From: Trichopria drosophilae
Taxonomy: Eukaryota; Arthropoda; Insecta; Hymenoptera; Diapriidae
Assembly (NCBI GenBank): GCA_030407085.1
Contig: CM059582.1
Location: 134,885,001 to 134,949,000 of the forward strand
Length of the DNA: 64,000 nt
Reading direction: 5' to 3'
Part shown: in pieces, positions 45,476-57,439 of the stretch
Numbering within the stretch: position 1 is the stretch's first letter
How the letters are laid out: each line of letters starts with the position of its first letter
The notes under the pieces: model-generated
Database searches by the model: none
Seen by the model: the letters and a program-made list of their open reading frames with translations, nothing else
What the model was told of the DNA's origin: nothing
Made by a program: the position numbers and the translations under genes

Positions 45476-47042
45476 CCTGCAGCGCCCAAGTTTTGCATAA
45501 TCGCTTCAATCATTTTTTATTTACGATTTGCACCGTAAATTCCTACTGTATCGACAGAGCACTTTAGAACCCCCTTAATTGCTGTTATAAACAGAAATAT
45601 TTAAAACTAAATTTATGGTAGAATATCACAAATGAAAACATCACAAAAATTGTTACGATGGTAAAACTGTCATCGGCGAAAGTTTTAGGTCTAAAATCTT
45701 GTTCGGATGGTAAAACATGTTCCTTGCTCCTCGCGACGTCTTCCTAACAGAACAGATCAATTTTACGGGCTGAACACTGTTTTTTATATATGTGTATACA
45801 CATACTTGCTAAATAAGTAATATATACGTAGTTTTAGTTTCATGGTCATCTCAATATTACATTTTATTTTTTGTACTTGACAAGTTTTGAAACGCCTCAA
45901 TTATGAGCACGATATAACTTGTTGTAGTTTATCTTATAAAAGTACACTGAACGATTGTGTACAGATTTTATCAAAAATTCTACGTATACATAACCTTAAA
46001 TGTTCAGTACCGCAGTTGTACAATTAAATGGTCACTTTAATCATTTATGAATAGTAAAATGGGCATAATATATTTGATAACCTCTTTCCATAGTAAAAAC
46101 AACTACTATTTGGTACGGTTTGCAATCTCTAATAGTACAAGTCAATTACAACTTTTTGATGTTGTTCATTCCGCTATTATTGAGTGTTTCAACCATTTCT
46201 ACCATTTTTTCATGGTTCTATTAACAATTTTTTTCTGTTTGTGCGAACACAAAGTAATTTGTCTCTATGTATATACGCAGAAAGATCATGCATTGGGACT
46301 GGACTTATACAAAAAAAAACATTTCGTGAAACGGCTTCGTGGCTCAGGCGGTTAACACACTGGACTACGAAGTCGTAGGTCGTGAGTTCGATCCCCGTCT
46401 GGTGAACAATTTTTCGATTTCGTTTACAAGCAGCAGTTCGCTGTTGGTAAGACGAGCCACGTTGTTTGTGTTTACGTTTCGAAAGTATTGTTTATCTGGC
46501 GGAAATCGACTCATGACCGCCGCTGTACTTGGTGTAGGTTTCTGCAGTCCTACATTTCATACACAAATGTGAAGTATGGCGCCATCTTTCGAAATCGATC
46601 TGCAGCTCTCGCAAAATCTCGCAATTGAAAATACGGCAACAATTGAGTAACAAACGGCGATGCCGCCCGTTAACTAATAATAATAAAAATAAAAAAAAAA
46701 AAAGTTTTATTTTCAAATTCTCGTGGTGGTGAACGACCGAAGTTGATCTCATCTTCTTCTCGTTTGATACATTTGTGGATGTCAGCGCAGCTTCAAGAAT
46801 TCGCCACCAGGAGAATTTATGAAAATAAAAGAACCCATTAAATAATTGATTTCCGTTTGGTATAAGTTAAGAGTCCGCGGGTGGCTCTTTTGCATAAAGT
46901 ATATACTTTTTATACACTTTCTTTGAGATATTGCATCTTCTTTGGTTGAGATATTTCAGTTGTTCTTTAATTATTTGTCTTCGGATCAAATATTTTGTAT
47001 TTTATTTTGTGTTCCATCGAATTTTGTCGTTGGTCGCCAACT
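45476..47042. other. MULE interior, left of the gene; presumed promoter region
   Basis: AT-rich DNA with a relic of the foldback family found at 40522-40842 (45534-45582) and a tRNA-like sequence (46334-46404). No other gene is visible. The transposase promoter should lie in its last few hundred bases; no distinct core element was recognised. Confidence 0.45.
46334..46404 (+). ncRNA. tRNA-like sequence, probable SINE head
   Basis: TGGCTCAGGCGG (46340-46351) matches the pol III A box with one mismatch, and GTTCGATCC (46386-46394) the B box. The 46-bp spacing between box starts is in the normal range. D- and T-arm-like sequence is present, but anticodon and T stems do not pair well, so it is not a working tRNA. 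A tRNA-derived SINE inserted in the MULE is the likeliest explanation; no SINE tail was defined. Confidence 0.5.
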
Positions 47043-50000
47043 ATGGCACCACCTTCACTAGCACCTGATGATGCATTCCTTTCGGAATTAAGGAATGTAA
47101 ATGTTTTTTCGTCTAGTGGTACTTTATATAGCCAGCTCCACCCAGTTTGGAAGGAACTCTCCGCAAAATTAAACGACATAAATCCGTTTACTTTGTATAA
47201 ACGACTACGTGACAACAGAAAAGGGGTTCTGGATAAATTAAAAAAGCAAATCGCCGATTCCGCAAATTCAGAAACGCCCCTTATATCTTTGGAAAATTGT
47301 ACCCCTGGAGGCGAACAAAATGACTGTGCAAATCCCCCCGCGATAAATTTCGAATGGTCTCCGGACAACTTGCTCGATGAAATTATTAGTGGGGAGCTAA
47401 ATTCTTCGGTTTCAGGTACGGAAACATTGCATCAAAAATCTTCGATTGTCCATGTTCCTGAAAAGCACACGGTCTTAAGTACCACTAGTGTCGACGATGC
47501 AGTACAAAGTTTTGAGCTGCCCCCTGTCTTTTTTGAGAAATGGTGGGTGAAAAAGAAACACTACTTTAAAAAGGGATGGACTCATGAATTCAACGATCAC
47601 TTCCAGAAGTTTAATAATAAATGTGTACTGCAAATAAAAGACCACAATATACAGTATGGGAAGAAAAAGAAAAAATACGTCCCTGTTGCTATGTTGGAAA
47701 ATGCGCTATGGATGGGTGTTGCAAGTACAAATTTACTATTAATGAGGCACTGCAACATCACCGTCCATTTCAGGTTCACGTAAAAACTATCGGCACATTT
47801 CATCACGAGAAGGGTGAAATCCGCAGGCGACAAATTTCTGGTGAAAAACGGAGCAAGGTAGCGGAAAAATTGGAGAAAACAAACGCGTGTGTTTTAGAAG
47901 GACAACTGTTAGCGGTTATTCCTAGAGATGTTTTGGAGTCGGGAAATAGAAATGATGCTCCATCAGCTATGATTCTGCACAAAATCGCGAGCGAACAGAG
48001 AAAAGAGTTCGATCTCGACGACAACTTTCATTTGTTCATAACAAAATTAAAAAATAAATTCAAATCTGATCCTAAATGGGATGGGACAATCGTCAAGGGT
48101 TTCGTGCAAGGGTATACGACATATCCGTCGTTTTCTATAACAGTTTTTTCAGAGAAGCAGATAAAGGTCGTTATAGAATTATTGAAATCTATGGGTTACG
48201 TTTGCTTGCATTTGGATGCCACAGGTTCCATATTTTCCCAACCCCCGGATTCAATAAAGAAGTCTATGTATTACTGTCTTGTCCTAGCCGGTGGTAAAAA
48301 CTCTGTTCCTTTAGCGGTTGTTGAATTCATTACTTGCGGGCATGACGTATACAACATCGAAAAATGTCTGGAAGTTTTTGTTTCGGCAATGAAGAGTGTA
48401 ACAACGATAAGACCGCTGGTATCACAAATTCAAGTAGACTTCAGCAAAGCTCTCATTCAAGCCGTTTCTAAGTCATTTAACAACATGGACGTAGCATTCT
48501 ATCTCAACTACTTATGGGATCGAATTCATAGCAAAAATGATCACAGCTACCCAATAACAATTATCCACGTCTGTTCAAGCCATCTCATCAAAGCGGCGAA
48601 CAAACGGATCAAAAACTTTACCTCCAATGCAAATACCAGGTCCCTCTTAAGATCTGCAGTATCCTTAATGCTTCACAAAACTGAGCTTCCTCATGCAATT
48701 TTATTGTTTGAAAAAATTTGTAAATTATTTGGGCGCAAAAATCAGTGTCATCAGCATGAACACCTTTTGGAAGAAATTATGGATGCTAAAACGATGGATT
48801 TGGTTGAATGTAGTGATGAGTTCAATACTGAATTTGAAAATGATGATGATGATGACGTACATCACGGAAAAACCCAACGAGAACAGTCGAAATTTTATAA
48901 ACTATTCCGATCCGTGTATGATGATGTGCTGAACCAAGCTAAATCCGATGGTGGCGTGAAAAATGATCTTTTTGTGCCGCAGTTTATAAGTTACCTAATT
49001 GATGAATTGTTGCCATATTATCCTTTGTGGTCTGGAATTGCAATAAAAGATTTTGGACTGAGAAGAAATTCCAATGCAGTCGTTGAAAATTGGCATAAAA
49101 TAATCAAGTACTACGTTTTCGATGGAGCAATGAACATCTTGATTCCTCGGGCCGTCCAAACTTTCTCAGAAAATGCACATAATCGATTAAAGCTAAGAGA
49201 GTTTGGTACAAAAACTACCAAACAGATGCAAAACAAAATTAAGAAACAACACGTGAAAGATCTTGATGCAGAGACAAATATTAACGACAAGGCAGATCAT
49301 GATGACCTGAATGCCGAAAAGTTATCATCGCAGCCCTCAACTAAGAGGAAAGTATCCACTAAGAAAGAGAAAAAGAAGCGTGGTAAAAAAATTAAAATAC
49401 AAATTAGCGAAGAGAGCGAAAAGGATGAAGAGATGGAAAATGATTACGATCTGAATACGGAGAGCTGGTTCAGGGGACAGAAATCAGTGCCGTATAACGC
49501 TGGGTTCAAAGATTTCTGTAAATATGTTGAAGAATGGAATAAACAAAAAAGTAACCGGGAAGCTACAACGACAAATGAAGAGAAGCCTAAAGACCTGCCA
49601 GTAAAAACGAAAAGTGTCGACAATGCAGCGCCGTGGATAGAAAATAAGTACATTTACCCGGAAAAGTGGGAAGAGCTTTCCTTTTACATTCAAGGGTTTC
49701 TCATAAACAAACAATCCTTGGAGACTCTGATGCCTAATGAAGAATTAGATGATAACATCATTAATAGTTTTCTGGCAATAATTAAAGAAAATAATTTGTA
49801 TTCCGAACCTTTAATTTTCGATTCCCAATTTTTTGTCAGCTTATTGGACGACTCAAAAAGATTTGGATTTCTCAGATGGGCACAAAAGAAGAAAGCGCGG
49901 ACATACAGAATTTGGATAATGCCAAAGTGCGAGAAGAACCACTGGACCCTTGTGGTTGTTATTTTTCCACAAAGTGCAATGGTGTATTTAGATTCTATGC

Positions 50001-50440
50001 ACGGAATCATGTCGCTTAAACTAAAGCGAAGGCTATGTGCCTTTATAGACAAGCTAAATGGCAAAAAAGACTTTCCACCTGAAAATTGGAAAAATTGGAA
50101 GTTATTCTGCCCCACAGATATCCCTAGCCAAATTACCTCTACAAGTCCAGGAGTTAATTGTGGTGCACATGTCTGCATGTGGAGTTATATAATATGCAGC
50201 AGTCGAGTGATAACCTTTAATGAATGTGACATGTCCGAAATACGGAAATGGATTTTGAATACAATTATCGATGCCAAAAATAAACAATTCCGAGAAATAA
50301 GTACAGCTTTTGACACTGGCAAAATAGATCCTATCAAAACAGAGTGCAAGGATGCTGATTTGATACAGATTTCACGAAACTCCCCATCAGAATTCGTTAA
50401 CACCTTGGAATACTGCGCATGCGTAAAATACCTGATGTAA
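47043..50440 (+). CDS. MULE transposase fused to Ulp1/C48 cysteine protease (one frameshift)
   Basis: The ATG at 47043 opens a frame that holds to about 47650 (KKGWTHEFNDHFQKF near its end). The rest is one frame lower, open to 50440, so a one-base shift is needed near the A-rich GGGAAGAAAAAGAAAAAATACG (47658-47679). Residues counted from 47621 in the second frame: zinc-binding-like CCYVGKCAMDGCC; catalytic Asp199 (CLHLDATG), Asp273 (IQVDFSKAL), CxxH at 318-321 (CSSH) and Glu489 (NAVVENWHK), the MULE DDE pattern; a Lys-rich linker (about 575-615); then a Ulp1-type protease with His774 (NHWTLV), Asp791 (YLDSMHG), Gln837 (DIPSQ) and Cys847 (VNCGAHVC). All catalytic residues are intact. The transposase would bind the TIR arrays and cut and paste the element; the protease's role in such elements is unknown. 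Confidence 0.85.
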
Positions 50441-50804
50441 CTTACTTGAACAACGCATTGTGAGGTGACAAACGTGAGCTAAAATTAAAAACGACACTCG
50501 AAATTATAATTCCATAATCGAAATGGAATACATTGAAAGAAGAAATCAAACAAAAATCAAAAAGACAAAAAAGGAAAACAGAAAAAGAATAAAAAAGAAA
50601 AATACAAAAAAAGGAAAAAATAGAAAAAAAAAAAAAGAAAAACACCAAAAAAAGAATAAAAAAGAAAAACACCAAAAAAAATAATAAAAAAGAAAAAATA
50701 CAAAAAGTTAAAAATTAAAAAAAAAAATGGAACCTAACCCAACACGTCCCCGTCGTGGTTCTGGTCTCGCCGAGTTTGGGTACATTTTTACAACCTTGCA
50801 CACA
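50441..50804. other. A-rich 3' flank of MULE gene
   Basis: A long (AAAAAG)n-like tract (50540-50730) is followed by CACGTCCCCGTCGTGGTTCTGG, the same order as after the decayed MULE gene (25360-25490). The array starts right after it. Confidence 0.6.
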
Positions 50805-53800
50805 TCAAAAAAATAATGGAAATTTTTCCAAACTCTTCAGAAACATTCTTAGTATGTATTACTATCAATCTATATCAAAATTGGCGATTGCCTACCCCCT
50901 AGATGTGTCAATAAAGGTAGGAAAAGTTTAAAAAAACGATATTTTTTTTATTTTTCCAATATTATTTAAAAAAAAAATAATGGAAATTTTTCCAAACTCT
51001 TCAGAAACATTCTTAGTATGTATTACTATCAATCTATATCAAAATTGGCGATTGCCTACCCCCTAGATGTGTCAATAAAGGTAGGAAAAGTTTAAAAAAC
51101 GATATTTTTTTGATTTTTCCAATATTAGTTTTCAAACAAATAATGGAAATTTTTCCAAACTCTTCAGAAACATTCTTAGTATGTATTACTATCAATTTAT
51201 ATCAAAATCGGCGATTGCCTACCCCCTAGATATTTCATAAAATTTGGAAAAATGTAGAAAAACTATATTTCTTTGATTTTTCCACTATTAGTTTTCAAAC
51301 AAATAATGGAAATTTTTCCAAACTCTTCAGAAACATTCTTAGTATGTATTACTATCAATTTATATCAAAATCGGCGATGTCTACCCCCTAGATATTTCAT
51401 AAAGTTTGGAAAAATGTAGAAAAACTATATTTCTTTGATTTTTCCACTATTAGTTTTCAAAAAAATAATGGAAATTTTTCCAAACTCTTCAGAAACATTC
51501 TTAGTATGTATTACTATCGATTTATATCAAAATCGGCGATTGCCTACCCCCTAGATGTTTCATAAAGTTAGGAAAAGTTTAAAAAAACGATATTTTTTTG
51601 GATTTTTCCTGTATTATTTCTAAAAAAAATAATGGAAATTTTTCCAAACTCTTCAGAAACATTCTTAGTATGTATTACTATCAATCTATATCAAAATTGG
51701 CGATTGCCTACCCCCTAGATGTGTCAATAAAGGTAGGAAAAGTTTAAAAAAACGATATTTTTTTGATTTTTCCAATATTATTTTTTAAAAAAATAATGGA
51801 AATTTTTCGAAACTCTTCGGAAACATTCCTAGTATGTATTACTATCAATTTATATCAAAATCGGCGATTGCCTACCCCCTAGATATTTCATAAAATTTTG
51901 AAAAATGTAGAAAAACTATATTTCTTTGATTTTTCCACTATTAGTTTTCAAAAAAATAATGGAAATTTTTCCAAACTCTTCAGAAACATTCTTAGTATGT
52001 ATTACTATCAATTTATATCAAAATCGGCGATTGCCTACCCCCTAGATATTTCATAAAATTTGGAAAAATGTAGAAAAACTATATTTCTTTGATTTTTCCA
52101 CTATTAGTTTTCAAAAAAATAATGGAAATTTTTCGAAACTCTTCAGAAACATTCTTAGTATGTATTACTATCAATTTATATAAAAATCGGCGATTGCCTA
52201 CCCCCTAGATATTTCATAAAGTTTGGAAAAATGTAGAAAAACTATATTTTTTGGATTTTTCCACTATTATTTTTCAAAAAAATAATGGAAATTTTTCGAA
52301 ACTCTTCGGAAACATTCTTAGTATGTATTACTATCAATTTATATAAAAATCGGCGATTGCCTACCCCCTAGATATTTCATAAAGTTTGGAAAAATGTAGA
52401 AAAACTATATTTTTTGGATTTTTCCACTATTATTTTTCAAAAAAATAATGGAAATTTTTCCAAACTCTTCAGAAACATTCTTAGTATGTATTACTATCAA
52501 TCTATATCAAAATTGGCGATTGCCTACCCCCTAGATATTTCATAAAATTTGGAAAAATGTAGAAAAACTATATTTCTTTGATTTTTCCACTATTAGTTTT
52601 CAAACAAATAATGGAAATTTTTCCAAACTCTTCAGAAACATTCTTAGTATGTATTACTATCAATTTATATCAAAATCGGCGATGTCTACCCCCTAGATAT
52701 TTCATAAAGTTTGGAAAAATGTAGAAAAACTATATTTCTTTGATTTTTCCACTATTAGTTTTCAAAAAAATAATGGAAATTTTTCCAAACTCTTCAGAAA
52801 CATTCTTAGTATGTATTACTATCGATTTATATCAAAATCGGCGATTGCCTACCCCCTAGATGTTTCATAAAGTTAGGAAAAGTTTAAAAAAACGATATTT
52901 TTTTGGATTTTTCCTGTATTATTTCTAAAAAAAATAATGGAAATTTTTCCAAACTCTTCAGAAACATTCTTAGTATGTATTACTATCAATCTATATCAAA
53001 ATTGGCGATTGCCTACCCCCTAGATGTGTCAATAAAGGTAGGAAAAGTTTAAAAAAACGATATTTTTTTGATTTTTCCAATATTATTTTTTAAAAAAATA
53101 ATGGAAATTTTTCGAAACTCTTCGGAAACATTCCTAGTATGTATTACTATCAATTTATATCAAAATCGGCGATTGCCTACCCCCTAGATATTTCATAAAA
53201 TTTTGAAAAATGTAGAAAAACTATATTTCTTTGATTTTTCCACTATTAGTTTTCAAAAAAATAATGGAAATTTTTCCAAACTCTTCAGAAACATTCTTAG
53301 TATGTATTACTATCAATTTATATCAAAATCGGCGATTGCCTACCCCCTAGATATTTCATAAAATTTGGAAAAATGTAGAAAAACTATATTTCTTTGATTT
53401 TTCCACTATTAGTTTTCAAACAAATAATGGAAATTTTTCCAAACTCTTCAGAAACATTCTTAGTATGTATTACTATCAATTTATATCAAAATCGGCGATG
53501 TCTACCCCCTAGATATTTCATAAAGTTTGGAAAAATGTAGAAAAACTATATTTCTTTGATTTTTCCACTATTAGTTTTCAAAAAAATAATGGAAATTTTT
53601 CCAAACTCTTCAGAAACATTCTTAGTATGTATTACTATCGATTTATATCAAAATCGGCGATTGCCTACCCCCTAGATGTTTCATAAAGTTAGGAAAAGTT
53701 TAAAAAAACGATATTTTTTAGGATTTTTCCTGTATTATTTCTAAAAAAAATAATGGAAATTTTTCCAAACTCTTCAGAAACATTCTTAGTATGTATTACT

Positions 53801-56800
53801 ATCAATCTATATCAAAATTGGCGATTGCCTACCCCCTAGATGTGTCAATAAAGGTAGGAAAAGTTTAAAAAAACGATATTTTTTTGATTTTTCCAATATT
53901 ATTTTTTAAAAAAATAATGGAAATTTTTCGAAACTCTTCGGAAACATTCCTAGTATGTATTACTATCAATTTATATCAAAATCGGCGATTGCCTACCCCC
54001 TAGATATTTCATAAAATTTTGAAAAATGTAGAAAAACTATATTTCTTTGATTTTTCCACTATTAGTTTTCAAAAAAATAATGGAAATTTTTCCAAACTCT
54101 TCAGAAACATTCTTAGTATGTATTACTATCAATTTATATCAAAATCGGCGATTGCCTACCCCCTAGATATTTCATAAAATTTGGAAAAATGTAGAAAAAC
54201 TATATTTCTTTGATTTTTCCACTATTAGTTTTCAAAAAAATAATGGAAATTTTTCGAAACTCTTCAGAAACATTCTTAGTATGTATTACTATCAATTTAT
54301 ATAAAAATCGGCGATTGCCTACCCCCTAGATATTTCATAAAGTTTGGAAAAATGTAGAAAAACTATATTTTTTGGATTTTTCCACTATTATTTTTCAAAA
54401 AAATAATGGAAATTTTTCGAAACTCTTCGGAAACATTCTTAGTATGTATTACTATCAATTTATATAAAAATCGGCGATTGCCTACCCCCTAGATATTTCA
54501 TAAAGTTTGGAAAAATGTAGAAAAACTATATTTTTTGGATTTTTCCACTATTATTTTTCAAAAAAATAATGGAAATTTTTCCAAACTCTTCAGAAACATT
54601 CTTAGTATGTATTACTATCAATCTATATCAAAATTGGCGATTGCCTACCCGCTAGATGTGTCAATAAAGGTAGGAAAAGTTTAAAAAAACGATATTTTTT
54701 TGATTTTTCCAATATTATTTAAAAAAAAAATAATGGAAATTTTTCAAAACTCTTCAGAAACATTCTTAGTATGTATTACTATCAATTTATATCAAAATCG
54801 GCGATTGCCTACCCCCTAGATATTTCATAAAATTTGGAAAAATGTAGAAAAACTATATTTCTTTGATTTTTCCACTATTAGTTTTCAAAAAAATAATGGA
54901 AATTTTTCGAAACTCTTCGGAAACATTCCTAGTATGTATTACTATCAATTTATATCAAAATCGGCGATTGCCTACCCCCTAGATATTTCATAAAATTTGG
55001 AAAAATGTAGAAAAACTATATTTCTTTGATTTTTCCACTATTAGTTTTCAAAAAAATAATGGAAATTTTTCGAAACTCTTCAGAAACATTCTTAGTATGT
55101 ATTACTATCAATTTATATAAAAATCGGCGATTGCCTACCCCCTAGATATTTCATAAAATTTGGAAAAATGTAGAAAAACTATATTTCTTTGATTTTTCCA
55201 CTATTATTTTTCAAAAAAATAATGGAAATTTTTCGAAACTCTTCAGAAACATTCTTAGTATGTATTACTATCAATTTATATAAAAATCGGCGATTGCCTA
55301 CCCCCTAGATATTTCATAAAGTTTGGAAAAATGTAGAAAAACTATATTTTTTGGATTTTTCCACTATTATTTTTCAAAAAAATAATGGAAATTTTTCGAA
55401 ACTCTTCAGAAACATTCTTAGTATGTATTACTATCAATTTATATAAAAATTGGCGATTGCCTACCCCCTAGATGTGTCAATAAAAGTAGGAAAAGTTTAA
55501 AAAAACGATATTTTTTTGATTTTTCCAATATTATTTAAAAAAAAAATAATGGAAATTTTTCCAAACTCTTTAGAAACATTCTTAGTATGTATTACTATCA
55601 ATTTATATCAAAATCGGCGATTGCCTACCCCCTAGATATTTCATAAAATTTGGAAAAATGTAGAAAAACTATATTTCTTTGATTTTTCCACTATTAGTTT
55701 TCAAAAAAATAATGGAAATTTTTCCAAACTCTTCAGAAACATTCTTAGTATGTATTACTATCAATTTATATCAAAATCGGCGATTGCCTACCCCCTAGAT
55801 GTGTCAATAAAGGTAGGAAAATTTAAAAAAAACGATATTTTTTTGATTTTTCCAATATTATTTAAAAAAAAATAATGGAAATTTTTCCAAACTCTTCAGA
55901 AACATTCTTAGTTTGTATTACTATCAATTTATATCAAAATCGGCGATTGCCTACCCCCTAGATGTTTCATAAAGTTAGGAAAAGTTTAAAAAAACGATAT
56001 TTTTTTGGATTTTTCCTCTATTATTTCTTAAAAAAATAATGGAAATTTTTCCAAACTCTTCAGAAACATTCTTCGTATGTATTACTATCAATCTATATCA
56101 AAATTGGCGATTGCCTACCCCCTAGATGTGTCAATAAAGGTAGGAAAAGTTAAAAAAAAAACGATATTTTTTTGATTTTTCCAATATTATTTAAAAAAAA
56201 AATAATGGAAATTTTTCCAAACTCTTCAGAAACATTCTTAGTATGTATTACTATCAATTTATATCAAAATCGGCGATTGCCTACCCGCTAGATGTTTCAT
56301 AAAGTTAGGAAAAGTTTAAAAAAACGATATTTTTTTGGATTTTTCCTCTATTATTTCTCAAAAAAATAATGGAAATTTTTCCAAACTCTTCAGAAACATT
56401 CTTCGTATGTATTACTATCAATCTATATCAAAATTGGCGATTGCCTACCCCCTAGATGTGTCAATAAAGGTAGGAAAAGTTAAAAAAAACGATATTTTTT
56501 TGATTTTTCCAATATTATTTAACAAAAAAATAATGGAAATTTTTCGAAACTCTTCAGAAACATTCTTAGTATGTATTACTATCAATCTATATCAAAATTG
56601 GCGATTGCCTACCCCCTAGATGTGTCAATAAAAGTAGGAAAAGTTTAAAAAAACGATATTTTTTTGATTTTTCCAATATTATTTTTCAAAAAAATAATGG
56701 AAATTTTTCCAAACTCTTCAGAAACATTCTTAGTATGTATTACTATCAATTTATATCAAAATCGGCGATTGCCTACCCCCTAGATATTTCATAAAATTTG

Positions 56801-57099
56801 GAAAAATGTAGAAAAACTATATTTTTTGGATCTTTCCAATATTATTTTTCAAAAAAATAATGGAAATTTTTCCAAACTCTTCAGAAACATTCTTAGTATG
56901 TATTACTATCAATTTATATCAAAATCGGCCATTGCCTACCCCCTAGATATTTCATAAAGTTAGTAAAGATTGGAAAAAACGATATTTTTTGGATTTTTCC
57001 ACTATAATTTTTCAAAAAAATAATGGAAATTTTTCGAAACTCTTCAGAAATATTCTTGGTATTTATTACTATCAATTTATATCAAAATCGGCGATTGCC
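50805..57099 (-). repeat. Right minisatellite array, ~40 units of ~163 bp
   Basis: These are reverse-complement copies of the left-array unit, with TGGAAATTTTTC recurring about every 163 bp from about 50817 to 57024. Variant units form higher-order blocks (see findings). Chance short open frames on both strands are an effect of the repeat. Confidence 0.95.
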
Positions 57100-57372
57100 T
57101 ACCCTGTAGATATCCCATGAACTGAGCAAAAGATAAGAAGACTATATTTTTTTGATTATTCCGTTGTTATTTTTCAAAAAAGTAATGGAAATTTCCCTAA
57201 ACCCTTATGGAACATTGTTAACATGTATTTTTGTCGATTCGTATTAATAGCGACGTTTGCAATGCTTTCTACTGTCATAATCCTCCTATATTTCCCGGGC
57301 GCACCCGGGCGATTGAGAACCACTGCGTTTTCGTATCTTTCGCTGCGTATAATTCGCCAACTTCAGCGTCAT
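57100..57372 (-). repeat. Right unique terminal inverted repeat of MULE
   Basis: Inverted partner of 44012-44285; it ends CTTCAGCGTCAT. Confidence 0.95.
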
Positions 57373-57381
57373 GCTGAATAT
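57373..57381. repeat. Right 9-bp target-site duplication
   Basis: GCTGAATAT, identical to 44003-44011. Confidence 0.95.
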
Positions 57382-57439
57382 GAATAACTATAGCGATGTC
57401 GCAACATTCGCGTACTAGAAACGGATTTCGTTTCAGGGC

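Larger units (their letters stand above)
44012..57372 (+). mobile_element. Complete 13.36-kb MULE with inverted minisatellite arrays (Rehavkus-like)
   Basis: GCTGAATAT occurs immediately outside both ends (44003-44011 and 57373-57381), a 9-bp target duplication as expected for Mutator-like elements. The ends are ~270-bp inverted repeats starting ATGACGCTGAAG. Inside these are tandem arrays of a ~163-bp unit in opposite orientation, about 8 copies at the left and about 40 at the right. One transposase-Ulp1 gene lies between. This architecture resembles the Rehavkus group of MULEs, recalled as having minisatellite-containing TIRs in insects. A decayed relative with the same terminus lies at 6673-26126. 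Confidence 0.9.
43385..57435 (+). mobile_element. Solo LTR (~681 bp) split by a MULE
   Basis: The insertion in R4 copy B starts TGTAACGG and ends CGTTTCA, with GGGC on both sides (43381-43384, 57436-57439). TG...CA ends with a 4-bp duplication are the signature of an LTR. Excluding the MULE and one of its target copies, the LTR is about 681 bp (43385-44011 plus 57382-57435). No internal retroviral region is present, so it is a solo LTR left by recombination. Strand is arbitrary. Confidence 0.75.

Noticed and set aside
46334..46404. Functional tRNA-Arg gene
   Set aside because: Anticodon and T stems do not pair properly; only the pol III boxes are conserved.
50805..57099. CRISPR-like array
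   Set aside because: Units are contiguous ~163-bp tandem repeats without unique spacers, inverted at the other end of a eukaryotic transposon.
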